From the NCBI GenBank assembly GCA_038049695.1, contig CP142461.1, positions 30,449,001 through 30,513,000 on the forward strand: 64,000 nucleotides of DNA, written 5' to 3'. Shown here piece after piece: positions 32,954-45,116 of this stretch; positions within the stretch are counted from its first letter, which is position 1; every line of letters begins with the position of its first letter. Source of the stretch: Cinnamomum chago (taxonomy: Eukaryota; Streptophyta; Magnoliopsida; Laurales; Lauraceae). A model generated the notes under the pieces. That model was given only the letters and a program-made list of their open reading frames with translations, was not told where the DNA came from and ran no database searches. The position numbers and the translations under genes are program-made.

Positions 32954-35625
32954 TGTTGGGTTTTGTGTTTCAAAAATTCTAAAGGTGGTTTTTTGTAAAA
33001 GTTGTTTTGTCTTTTCTTCTTGTTTACTTTATGGGTTGTGTAGACTTTTGGAATCAACACATCCCACATTGCTCAAGTTCAACTTTTGAGATGGGTTTAT
33101 ATGTGTTTTCATTCCTTTACACTTTAAGAATCTTTGAAGGCTTTTGCCATGGGCCCTATGCGCGCACGCGAGCCAGGCCCAACCCGGGGTGCTAGGTCCG
33201 GAAAACGTTTAACCAGGCGTGCGTCCGCGACGCGCATCCTGCTTGTATATCGCGCGCAGGGGGGGTGCAAATCCCGGTCGGCTGGCCTAGGAGGGACCCA
33301 TATATTGATATAGAAATGGCTCGCTGATTTAAAACGTTGATTAGCGTTGTGAATTTAAACTATTTTAATCGCTGATTTAATACGGATTAATGATATTAAA
33401 CGACGAGGTTTAATGGCCCAACGGACTACTAAACATAATATAAAACTAGGGCCTGTTAGGGATTTTGTAATTGCAATTTGATGGATGCATTTTCACTTTA
33501 GCATCATTTGATTTACACACACTTGCATTGATTTAAAATATCTTGAAATCTTGATTTTTACATGCATTGGTTTTAGGCTTGAAGAAATCTTGTTTTATGC
33601 ATGTTTTGTTTCTAAACTTGGATGCATTGGTTTTAGAATCCAAAACTCTTTTGAAAACCTAATTCTTTGTGCATTATATTTGGAAAATCAATTTGAGAAG
33701 CTAGGTTTGTGCATTGCATACATTCATCATTTTCAGAATCAGTTTTGTATGCATTCTCATTTGAAAAGAGTTTTATCAAATCAAGCTAGCCTTTGGTTTT
33801 AAACTTTTGAATCATTTTAGGCTTTGTGTGTTTCATGTTTTTAAACATCTTAGAATGACTTAAAACATGTTTTCAAGCTTGATTTAATGGCCCAAAAAAT
33901 TCCCAACCAAAATTACTTTAAAAAATACATTTTTGGGAAAACAGGACCTTTAGCGGCGGAAAAACCACTTTTACCGGCGGTTTCTGTGTCCGACGCTAAA
34001 AGCAGTTTTTCAAACGGTCATTTTTCTGACTGTTGGAACTTTTTCTCTATAAAAAGTGGCTTTTTGGTTTGGAAAAAGTGGGGAAACTCATGAACCTTTG
34101 AGACCATTTTGGAGCCATTGAAAGGGGATGAAGTTGGAAAGGCTAGAAGGTCATTAGGAGAGCTAAAGCTTGGATTAATGAGTTAAACCACCAAGTAAGC
34201 TCTACCTTTCTTAATCATAGTTTACATGCTTGTTTAAGTTATTGGTAAATGTTTTTGTGCATGATAACTATGATGTGTTGAATCCATTCTTCTCTTATTC
34301 TTTGATCTAATTAAGATTGGATTCATCACTTTGATTTCAACCCAAGTTTAGTTTTAAACTTTCTTAATCATGTTTAACCTATATCTTTGATTTCTTTTAT
34401 TGCATGATTATTTCACTTGGTTGAAACTTCCCTTGTTGTTTTCATTCATTTAATCTTTAGTCAAATTGTTTAGAAAACAACATTGCACATGCATCACTTG
34501 ATTAGGCTTAAACACTTTCATACAACTTGTGATCTTTAGATTTTCATATCATTCACAAGTGTGTAATTGTTCAAGTGATTTGCATAGAACTTCAATCATA
34601 TCCTTTTGTGCCTTAAACTTTCGAATTGCATTAAGCATAAATTGATTGAGCTTACTTTTAAACTTGATTGAAGTTTTCACATACACACTTCATAAGCATA
34701 CATCTTTGCATTTCTTTGCGTGTTTGTGTGAGTTAGTTTTCATTTTCATATCCGCCTATTTAGAGGCAAATTAATTTGAGCTTAAATTGTATCTCTTAGA
34801 GTGTTCTTGAAGAGACACCTTCTTAGAGAAAATTCTCTTTTGTAAAGGTTATTGCTTAGCCTTAGAAAAGCACATTGTAAAGGTTATTGCTTAGCCTTGA
34901 AAAGCATCTTGTAAAGGTTGTTGTTGAGCCTAGAAAAACAACATTGTATAGGTTATTGCTTAGCCTTTGAAAAAGCATAAATAGTGGAAATCCGGTGGGG
35001 TGTTGGATTCACAAGCCGGTAGTGGATGTAGGCACGTTGGCCGAACCACTATAAATATTGTGTTGTGGTGATTGCTATGTGGTGATTGTTTTTGTTTAGC
35101 TTCCGCATTTTATATGATTAATCATCACTTGTGACTAGTTTAGCTTAAGAAATTAAAATTTGATTTAAATTGGTCATAGTTGTAGCTCACCCTATTCACC
35201 CCCACCCCCCCCCCCCCCTCTAGGGTTAGGATCCCAAGGACTTCCAGGGCCATCTGCGCCATTGAGGATATAGTGCAAAATCGTTTTTCTACTTCTTCTT
35301 CTTCTCTCTGTTTTTTCCTACTGGACATTCACAAAGGGAGTCTGCGATATTCGGGCCTGCGTTGCGACCAGAGCCTGAACGAGAAGGCCGTTGTATCCTG
35401 GGGGCAGTTCTGTTGAGAACTTTCGCAATTGGGAATAGAATCCAGGGGGCAGAACTCGTCCTAAAGAGAGCGTCATCAGACGTGCCTCGGTCACAGTCCT
35501 GTTGTTGTTGCTGCTCTTCTTTTCCGCCTACAAATCACAGTTGCAGTCTTCTTCGATCGGGTATTACTGTTTCATTTACATTCTGTTTCACAGAAGCATC
35601 TGTTCTGTAGCTATTAGCAATTACA
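32954..35625 (+). repeat. 3' LTR of the Ty1/copia element, interrupted
   Basis: Two pieces, 32954-33453 and 35252-35625, together correspond base for base to the 5' LTR apart from about 15 substitutions and one indel. Confidence 0.93.
33454..35246 (+). mobile_element. Solo LTR B of the Sirevirus-like family, inside the copia 3' LTR
   Basis: 1793 bp, from TGTTAGGGATTTTGTAAT to GGATCCCAAGGACTTCCA, flanked by a perfect GGGCC duplication (33449-33453 and 35247-35251). The uninterrupted sequence is seen in the 5' LTR at 25764. Shares with LTR A and the minus-strand LTR the conserved ends, the AACGGTC hairpin (34011-34035), the TATA box CTATAAAAAG (about 34047), GCTTAGCC repeats (34845-34975) and CCGAACCACTATAAATA (35040-35056). 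Instead of a palindromic array it has GCGGCGG/CCGGCGG motifs at 33953-33982. Confidence 0.93.
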
Positions 35626-37013
35626 GAGAGTGGTGGTGAGATGCAGTGAGAGAGGATGACACAGGGAGACGCTTGGCTGGTGGAGGGGCTCTGGACCTGC
35701 ACAGGAATGGATGTGGAAAGGTGGTATGAGATCGTTGGGAGATGGAGGAATTGGACGATGAGGGTTTAGGTCATGAGATGGAGATGATCAGAGGGAGAGG
35801 ATGATGGGCGAGAGATGGCTGCTATGATGGGGGCCTTCTGCGCAGGGATGAGGCCAAGATGGGTCTTGCGTGAGTTAGAGGTGATGGGAGGGACGTAGAT
35901 GGGCTGCAGGATGTGCGTTTGTGATGGAGGATGATGGGTCAGAGATCTGGAGATGGAGATGATGAGAGATGAAGGAGGTAGGTTTTTGGGATCCAGAGGA
36001 AAGAGAGATCTGCGCCTGTGGAATGGAGAGGATGAGAAGCAGATCCAAGATGGGTTCTGCGCATGTAGAAGAAGATAGATACGGGAAGAGGGGTTTAAGA
36101 GAGTCCAGAGATCTGGGAGACTACTTCCCCAGATACCCTGGGCTCTTCCTCCCTTATCCAGGCGATGTCAAGGAGTCTAGGCCAGGTCAGGTTTGGGTTA
36201 GGTAGATTTGGCTCAATCTTAATAGGTTGGATCGAGTCAGGTTCGGGTTTGTTGGCCCAATGGGTTGATTTAGTTGAGGTTTAAGCTAGGTTGAATGGGC
36301 CTCATGGGTTTGGAATAGGATTTGGGCCAAGGATCTGGATAAGAGGTTCGGGGCCCAAAAGGTGGGGTGCAAGGGGACTTGGTCCGAGCCATCATCACCA
36401 GGACCAAAGTTTCGCAGATTTTGATCAGCCCGCCTGATTTTTGAGATTTGAGTACCGGTGGAGATTTCTCAATGAGTGGATCATATCGGTATATGGAGGT
36501 CAGCAAAAGACTTAATTTTATTTATTTATTTTTAAGTGGTTCAGGCATGATTAACTTTGAAGAAAAGACATAATTTCGGATCTGACCGTCAGATTTTTTA
36601 AAATCTCAGCATCAGTGGAAATCTCTCAACAAGTAGGTCCCAATGACATATGGGTCAGGTCCATTTGAAGATCTATAAAATATCTGAATTTTTGGGGTGC
36701 ACACATATATTAAATTCGTAAAAAAAAGGCATACCTCTTGATCCAATCGTTGGATTCTTTAAATCCTTATATTAGTAGAAAGCTTATTAAAGGTAGATCA
36801 TCATAGAAGTGAGATCCGACTCGAAACATGAGAGGTGGTAAGATCCATAAAAAAAGGCCTATAATGATGCAACTTTCCAAATTGTGCATGATAATGAAGA
36901 TTTAAATTTATTTATTCAAAATTGTCCAAATGAGGCAAAATTGGGACATCATCACATCAATAATATGAGTATTAAAATTGTCCATAGGGGTGCCAAAATG
37001 AGGTGTCTACAGC
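35626..37013. other. Non-coding; purine-rich tract and degenerate tandem repeats, probably an old LTR
   Basis: 35631-36100 is G/A-rich (many GATGGAGATGATG-like words) and continues the sequence that precedes the copia insertion (25174-25268). 36390-36840 holds three diverged copies of a unit with 'ctgattttt..aaatctcag..agtggaaatctctcaa'. It ends CAAAATGAGGTGTCTACA (about 36996-37013), resembling a terminus of plant Ty3/gypsy LTRs read on the minus strand. No gene is supported. Confidence 0.4.
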
Positions 37014-38111
37014 TACGCTTAAGGACTAAATTTTTTTTAATAGGTTACACATGTTGTTAATGAATTACTAATTTAATTCATACAAGACCCGTTAACTTAA
37101 CGCGTTAACGGATTTGACCCGTTAACGACCCAAACCCGTCAATATCATGTGGAGTCGTGTTGTGTTATGGCATTTTGACTGCCCTAATTGAGAGAGCCCT
37201 TATTTTGAACAGCTCAAATTTTCAATATGAGCGTCCTACCGTAGAAAATTCTTTAACTCAGGATTTCTATCATGTCAGAGCTTCAGAGAGTCCGGACTCC
37301 CTACACACCCACACATGCGTTTAAGCTCATCCCCATTTTGGGCTTGTCCACATATTAAACGCTGTTGGATTGACTAACGATGGGGAGAAGAGGAAAAAAT
37401 AAATAAATAACACTTCCAGAACCATAAGAATCTCTAAAATAAAGGGTTAGAACTATCTAATTAGAATGATATTTGGGCCTCTGGCCAACATCAAATTCAC
37501 CCTTCCCATCCTATAAGTGGTTTCTGTGGATTGAGCCATACAGATGGTGTGGTGAAAATTCAATGTGCAAAATCAATTTGTCAAACTCTCCTGTTTACAA
37601 CATTGTTGTGGCCCGCCACTGGATGGTGCTACAAGACCTACTAGCTTCAAGAGGTTACACCAAACAAGAAAGTAGGGTAGTTTCCATAACAGGAATTTAC
37701 ATGTAATTGAACAATTTATATAGTCAAGTCCCTGACAATATATTAGTTTCAAAAAGAAGGCCAGTAAAGTCAGCCAAACCAAAAAAACACTTCCCCATGT
37801 AAACCACTTACATATCTCAGGAATGATCCACTGCAAAACATCTATGCATTTACTACCTTGTGAGAAAAAAGTAGGCCCTTCTATATCCACTTGGACAGGT
37901 GATCCTACCCATTCAAGTTGACAGAGAAAGGTCTAAGGCGTCCAAGCTAACGCACTTCCTATCAAACCGGTTCAACCAAGTTACAAAGTCCATGCAAATG
38001 TTCCAGTAAGGACCTATCTTCACATTGGACCATCCTGATCTTGATAGACTCCAAAAGGAACTTCATGTTACAAAAGGCTCAATCCTACAAAAGTAGTTGT
38101 TGATGACTTTT
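37014..38111. other. No gene recognised; 3' flank of the ARID-HMG gene
   Basis: Repeats of the CCGTTAAC type cluster at 37089-37140 (GTTAACGCGTTAACGG). The remainder is unique-looking AT-rich sequence that should include the 3' UTR of the minus-strand gene ending at 38112. The small frames here carry no recognisable domain. Confidence 0.4.
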
Positions 38112-41100
38112 TTAGATGGACAAGTCAAGTTGCCCACAGAAGTCCCAGTCCATCTGATGTAGCTGATTCGCAATTTCCATCAGGCGAACGTTGATCGGGT
38201 CTATGGGTTTATCTGGCACAAAAAGTGCGTTGGTTCCAAATCCTGTCTCAAGTGAAGCATGGTGGTGACCTGTACTCGTTTCCGGGAAGCAAAGCCGGTA
38301 CTCCATGTTGCTCCTGCTCTGCATGTTCTGCTGCTCCTTGTACGCAACCATTTCATGGTTGATCCTCTCCTTTTCCTTCTCTTTCTCCTTCCTACTCTGT
38401 TCGATATATGGCTGCAAAAAAATGTATGAAGAATGAGAGATATTAATGGCATTCTCATCTGCATAAACAAAAAGATATATAAGAGAGAACATAGTCAAAA
38501 GTGACTTGAATCCAATGAAAGCACTCCACTTTTCAACTTTCAATATATATAATATGATCCTGTGCTGTTGAACCTACTCATAATACATGCCCTCCATAAA
38601 AAAAGACCAGCCCAAGTTTCACTAAGATCAGAGTGACATACATTGTTGGAACAATCCATGTGTAAAATATAGTAATAACTAGTTAATAGTAATTTCAAAT
38701 TATCACTGATGAAATATGGCAGTGTCTATTTATGGAGGGGGATTGAGATGTGATTTGTGAGTAATTTAGATTAAAAAAAAAACAAAGATTCAGTGCCACA
38801 TGGGCCAGACGAATTCATGGGCAATATTCTAAAGAATGAGTCCAATTGTATATCATACGGCAGCTAAAATCATGAATCGTGAATCGAGAAATTGCATAGT
38901 CATAATACTTTTTCTTTTCTTTTGTTTAACGGCAACAAAGAAGTTTATTAAGTTTATTAATATCAGAGAAAAAGTACAGCCAAAGAAGGTTCAGCACCAT
39001 GAACCACCACACATGGGTATGGATATCTACATTATAGAAGCATTAAAGTTACATCGACGATCAACCCTTTGCTTTGCAAAACAATCTGCCTTTCCATTTG
39101 GATATCTATTAATATGCTGAAATGAGATCCTAAACAAAGATACTATATGATTGATTTCATTAAGTAAGAATTGTAACTTCCATGGGCCTCTTCTCTACAT
39201 AGCATCGTCATCAAAGATATATGCCATTTAGTAATGCATCATCTTTCATTGATACTAACCTTTAATTTCCCCTCATTTATTTCTAGAGAGTTATACCCAC
39301 ATAACAGGCAATATCAGAATTGCCACCATATGTTGAAATTTGAGAGGACAGCATATGAAACCAGATAACATAACAAAAAAAAAAAAAAAATGGCATTTTT
39401 TATACTTCATGATCACAAAAGAAAAAGTGGACAACTGTTTCTTACCAGTCTATCACTCTTTGATAGATGCTTCCATGCATCTCTGACCTTTTCTTTCATG
39501 TTCCTTTCCATGGCTCGCTGCATGTTCTTTAACTGATCACATTGCTCGCAGAGGAAAATCTGATAAGCATTTCTTGGCTTTCGTTGAGTACCCAGGCCAC
39601 TTTCCTTGATCTCTTCCCTGTTCTTCAGACTCTTCTCAATAAATGGCTGTGTAAAATTGGGAAAATTTTGAAAACCAGCATTTCATTACACGCTTCATCT
39701 TCATCAAGGTACTAGATTTATTTAAATAAAACACAATAGATTAGTGGTTATTGTGGCATTACTAGGAAAGAGTATGGCTCGGAAGGATATAGAAACTAGT
39801 AAGAAAGAGAATATCAAGCTGTTATCATAACTCCAAAATGGGAGACAATGAAATGTCAAATGAATCAATAGATAGAAGGACGAACAATAAGTCAACTTCA
39901 CCTCTTATCATCACACTAGGACTCAAGAAGTTTCAAATGCATCAACCAGTTTCTGTTTTCATGAAGCCAAATTTCTTTTACAGGCAAATATCATGTTATA
40001 GTGATAGGAAATGTGGAACTGCATTTAAATGACAATCTAATCTGATGAAGAAAGAGTATGTTCGTCATTGCTTCCCGGAGAAGGCTCAGTATTAGAAAAA
40101 TATTCCCATCATGCCCAACAAATGCCAAGAATCCCATGAGGAAACTCTCTTCCTTTCGGGTGCCATTACCATATTATCAACAGACAAAAATATAGCTTTG
40201 AACTGTACATTATTTACGTATGTCTTCAAATATTACTGCAGAAATGAACTAATATTTGTATGATCAAGTATCTGTAAGTACTATTACACAACTGTAATAG
40301 GTGTAAGCATATTATATTGAGTGGCTTCACTGTAATCAGTAATCAGCACCTCATGTCCGTTTCCAATCTTCAGAATGAAAAATGCATTACTTTTAGTTCC
40401 ATAACAGCAATGAGCCAAAAGGGGATAGAAAATAGACAAAACAAATGGAATTGGTAAAATATTTTGTTGAGCTATTCAAAATCTCTAGATTAGAAGCTCT
40501 TCAATATATTATCTTAGATACTGAAAAGTTCAGCTAAAATATCCTTGCATACAAAGATTTTAAAAGAAATCTAATAAAGAGAAAAGCTTGTTCTTACCAA
40601 CCGCTCACTCTTGGAAAGACACTTCCATGCAGCTATCACCGTCTTCCTGATATTCCCTTGGGGCTTGGTATTCTGCCTATCATATTGCTCATCGAAGAAG
40701 ATCTCATAAGCATTTCTTGTTCTCCGTTGTTCCTGTGGAACCTTCTTCATTGCCTTGCTTTTTTTTGGCACTGGGCTTGGTTTTGACTTAGAACGTCCCA
40801 CTTGAAACTGAAGACTGACTGGTTCTGGATCAGAAACTGAGCCTGTACCAACCATTAGTCCAGGGATAACAGCAAACTGTTCAGCTACACTTTCTTCAAA
40901 ATCATACAACAATCCACTGAGTTTCTCAGAGCCAACCGCCACTGTTATCAGATAGCCACTGTCGAATTTAGTATAAATTACCCCTGTGACAATGTGACCT
41001 ATATGGACCCCAGGATCACCTACGAGAAAATTAAGCGAGAAGGCTTAGTTCACACTGTAATACTGTATCTTCACAGTACTTTAGTATGAGAAATGATTCA

Positions 41101-42638
41101 GACGGATAGGTATTTCCATGCAAACAGCTCTTATTGATTGATGTGTGGCCCCTGTTGCTTGATCCAAGTCATTCATATCAATGCCCCCGGTGAATAGGTT
41201 CCAGCACAAATTTCATGCCAGTCAGGGTGATATGCAGTTTTGCATTGATTGGTGTATGACGATGAGAGTTTTTAACTCGTAATTTTTTTTTTTTACACAT
41301 TTTCCAATTCAATGGAGTGGATACATTCCCTTTGGAATGAAATTTGTGCGAGGGCATATCATGGGAGGGCATGTGATATGATGGCGTAGATCAGGTAAAG
41401 GTCGCCCACGTGGTTTAACAGAAGTTGACTGCATGGAAACTCCCATACAGTCATCATCATGAGTACAATTATCTTTTAGTTACTGTTAGACAATTGTATA
41501 TAGTTCTTGCTAGTTAGGCAAGCTTTTCTGCATTTCCAACATTTACTAGGACTGGTTTGAATGTGGAGAAAATAGAAGGCAATCAGGTGGAGAAAACTGT
41601 CCACCATAAAAATTTGAAATGCATCCACCATATTCTGTTCTTCTTCTCTACCCATCCAAACAGGTCCTCAGAATCTTACAGCCATGTGGTGCTGCATTTT
41701 TTATAATTTCATCTTGTAACATACAGACATATAGGCTTTTTAGGTTTACAGAGTCCAGCATGTTTGAGGCTTCATGTCCATACTCGTGCAGGTCCAAATA
41801 TTTGGGTGCAACCAGTTGGGGCGCCTTACATACCTTCTGGTACAGCTGGCTCCCTTTGTGTCCCAAGGAAGTACATGTGTTCAAAATCATAAAGATGCTT
41901 TATATAACATTCTTTAAATAGAAAACCATCATCAACTCTGCCTGTAAAATTCAACGCAGAAGCTACTTCTTCCCATGTTCCATCTTTGGTAACCTGAACA
42001 AAGAAGAATCTTAATAGGCAATGATCAATAGGAAAGTATGCAACACCAAAAGGTATGCCAAAAGGCTGTTTATAAAAGTATAAGACGATTCTAGAGGTGG
42101 AATCAAGAATTTTGGGATGGCCAAAGTAAATGCATTGGACAAAAGTCATAAAACAAAGAGCACGATCTGAGAAGTTATTAGGAAATAAAGAACAAAAGAT
42201 GCAATCAAACCACAAAAAGAAGACATACAAATTTACGTAGTTCCCTCGATCTTGAGGTATGTCCATGGATCACACCAATTACAAGATACAACTTCTCTGG
42301 TGGCTATGCTAGGGTTACATAATAGCGCAGGGTAGTATTATGAAAATACCCCTACATGGTTCGCTATTCTAGGGTTACATAATAGTTGGATCCACGACAG
42401 TGGACCTGGGTTAACAATCTGACCCGGGTGAAATCAGGATTCACAGATAACAGAAGTTTCATGGTAAGTTCATAAATCACCATCATCATAATCAGAGCAG
42501 TGACTTATCCCAGCCATGTGGGGTTTGTCCAAAAGAGCTCTACTTTAACTAATCATAACAAAGGAAAGAAAAGAAAAGGACCAAAAAAAAAATCCAATAG
42601 AACTTTGACATCAAACTAAGAAATTGTGAACAAAAGCA

Positions 42639-42694
<56 letters not shown>

Positions 42695-45116
42695 AATTGT
42701 GATGCCCTCAGGTTCAGAAATGTAAATAGGTTGAAACTTAAAACACTAAACAGGACATGTGTAGGATTAAATCTAAACATTAATCTTGTATAGTTGTTAA
42801 TGATCTACCATAACTTCTGAAAGCTATACAGGTTCAAACTCAACATGAAAACTAAAAACTAGATGTTTGTATGTTGAGTTAAAATAACTGTCATCCATCA
42901 CTGACAAAAAAAATACCCATCACAACAGTTGCCAAGAAAGATCAAACTCAAATAGCATCATAGGTTTCAAATGCTTTCCAGAGTGACATTGCTAAAAGCA
43001 TAATCAGAGGGATGAGATTGAAGACATAATGTACTGAACAATTAACGCAGAAAAGTACTTAGTACCTGATCCAGTCCTCCCCTAGCAGTCACTTCTTTGT
43101 AAAGGATATGCAAGTCCACAACTCTGTCTCCAACAATACCACTGCAATGAAGGTTTAATAAATTTCTTTTGGGGACTGTTTGTTTCATGTCATTGAATAC
43201 CTAGGATTTATTTCGACAAGTTGTTTAAAATGAAGAACTAAAGGTGAATATTAAAAAAAAATAACCATCGAATAACCTTCCCTTTAATGGAAATTGAATC
43301 AAGAGATGATGGGAAATGAATACCCACTTATCTCCCCGGTAATTCAGTACCTACAAAAGTCAACGTCTCTTTTACATCTCCACCTTATATCCTTCACTCT
43401 TAACCCCATATCCTTCGCCCCTCGCTTGATCTTTAATAATCCTTTGATGGCATTTGAGCATGAATTTCTATGTATTTTATGTAAAGAAACAGGCCCTTAG
43501 TGAAATGTTTTGTTTGGATGTACTGTAACTACTGCTTGTATTTTGGTAGAAATATAACCAGCATTCTACCATGAATTTAGAGACCTGAATGCAGAGTCTC
43601 ATGAAATAAAAATTTGTGTAGCTCAAAAGAAAAATATGTAGGACTTGTTGATGTAAAAGTTGACAACCAGAAAGGCACAGTTGATTTAATCGAACCAACA
43701 GAACTAATCACAGGCATTTTGTACATGAAGAGAACATGCATGGTCATGGTTTGGTGAGCCAAAGAGCTGAGCCCCAGCAAGGATGGGAATCAACAGTCCT
43801 TTAATAGCTGTTTATCACAATCAGAATTCACATAAAACCACCTGTTTTTTCATATTTGCAAGCAAGCACCTCTATTTCCACTCTTTTATGTGCAGGCACC
43901 AATTCTTCCTAACAAAATCAGCCAGCCACGTTGACCAGCAGCCAGAGGGTGGAAAAGGGGTCCTAGAACAATTCCACAGGGTTTCACCTATTTGAATAAG
44001 TTTGTTTAGCAAAAATGCCCTTGAACTCCAATGAGCCTCCACATTTTTCCCTTGGTTTAGTTAACCTTGAAAATAAATCATGGTAAGTTTAACTACCATA
44101 AAAATATTACAGAAACTCACGTTAGGTTAGTGACCATATAGTAATTAGTTGTCTATTTGCACCCATTTACCTATGTACATGTTATACGTGTAACATTTAC
44201 ACACATGCACATTCGTTTGGGTTCACTTGCATGAGGTGTGAAAAAGATCACGTGTCCATTTACTATAAAATAAGAATTACTATTAAAAATTAAAGATTTT
44301 ACCAGAAAAATCACCTTAGATGCATTACTACACCAAAAAGGCTCTCTTAGTTTCCCCACTCTAAAGTAGTCCAAGCAAGGAACAAGTTTCAATTTTCTAT
44401 TTTTTATTTTTTTAAATGAGGTCTGCGTCCATATCGACCCTCCCCTCGGTAAAGCCTCTGCACGCGAGAAAAACTAGTTTCCGTCGGCTTCCTCCTCTGT
44501 TCGCCAGACCATGACGCACATCTTATTTCACAAAAAAAAAGAAAAAAGGAATAGACTATATACTTCTGTGCGCGGGGTTCTCTCTCTTACTCATGTGAAA
44601 ATGGTGCTTCCAAATAAACATGGTAACATATTTCACCTGACCTGAGTAAATTTTACCGAATATTCACATATGCATAATCCCATTTTCATATCCCACATGT
44701 AAAAGATAAACAACTCTTGAGTTTCCAATAAACTCGCATAAACATGGCTTTTCATGCAAATGCAGAAAAAATGCTTCTATATAAAGACCCAGCAGATGAA
44801 AATTTCAGCAGATTTGCAGAAATAGCAAAGACCAACAAAGCAAACAGCATTGGAGAAAACGATAACGTATATAAGAAATCCAGAGTTTTACCACTTACAT
44901 TGACTTCCTTCCGGAGAATTCACACAAATCACAAAGTTTCTGATAGAAAAGCTCTGAATTCTCCAACAACAGTTCGTGGGTGATGGATTTCTGTGAAGAC
45001 CCACTTGGAATGGAGGAGTCAAAACTCTCATTTGAACGGAGAAAAGGACTGGAGTCGTTGGTTATTGGATTTGTGGGGAAATCAATGACTGGAAAGTAAT
45101 CTCCTTCTACTTCCAT
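38112..45116 (-). CDS. ARID and double HMG-box DNA-binding protein (plant HMGB9/10/11/15 type)
   Basis: A nuclear architectural protein that binds A/T-rich DNA. Six coding exons on the minus strand: 45116-44899, 43141-43066, 41993-41834, 41019-40598, 39646-39446, 38411-38112, all with GT-AG introns and matching phases, giving 458 aa. ARID domain at about residues 47-145 (ELFYQKLCDLCEFSGRKSI, VDLHILYKEVTARGGLDQV, WEEVASALNF). A conserved middle block (FDSGYLITVAVGSEKLSGLL), a basic stretch (PKKSKAMKK), HMG box 1 from about residue 252 (RNAYEIFFDEQ..AWKCLSKSERL) and HMG box 2 from about 315 (RNAYQIFLCEQ..AWKHLSKSDRL) follow. Most known plant ARID-HMG proteins have one HMG box; the second looks like an exon duplication. 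The start at 45116 (MEVEGDYF) is the first Met near a conserved-looking N-terminus; an in-frame Met at 45233 is an alternative. Confidence 0.9.
42642..42692. repeat. (CT)n microsatellite in an intron of the ARID-HMG gene
   Basis: About 25 CT dinucleotides, uninterrupted, in the second intron. Confidence 0.95.

Larger units (their letters stand above)
25274..35625 (+). mobile_element. Ty1/copia LTR retrotransposon with two nested solo LTRs
   Basis: The 5' LTR is 25274-26146 (873 bp, TG..CA). The 3' LTR is 32954-33453 plus 35252-35625 (874 bp once the nested solo LTR is discounted). The LTRs differ by about 15 substitutions and one G-run indel. A polypurine tract ACAAGGGGGAGAT abuts the 3' LTR at 32941-32953. 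Flanking 5-bp sequences are GAGAA (25269-25273) and GAGAG (35626-35630), a target duplication with one mismatch. No tRNA-Met-type primer site (TGGTATCAGAGC) is seen after the 5' LTR; the start codon follows only 24 bp later. Gag-pol is complete in domain order but carries one frameshift and one solo-LTR insertion. Age is probably recent. Confidence 0.95.
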
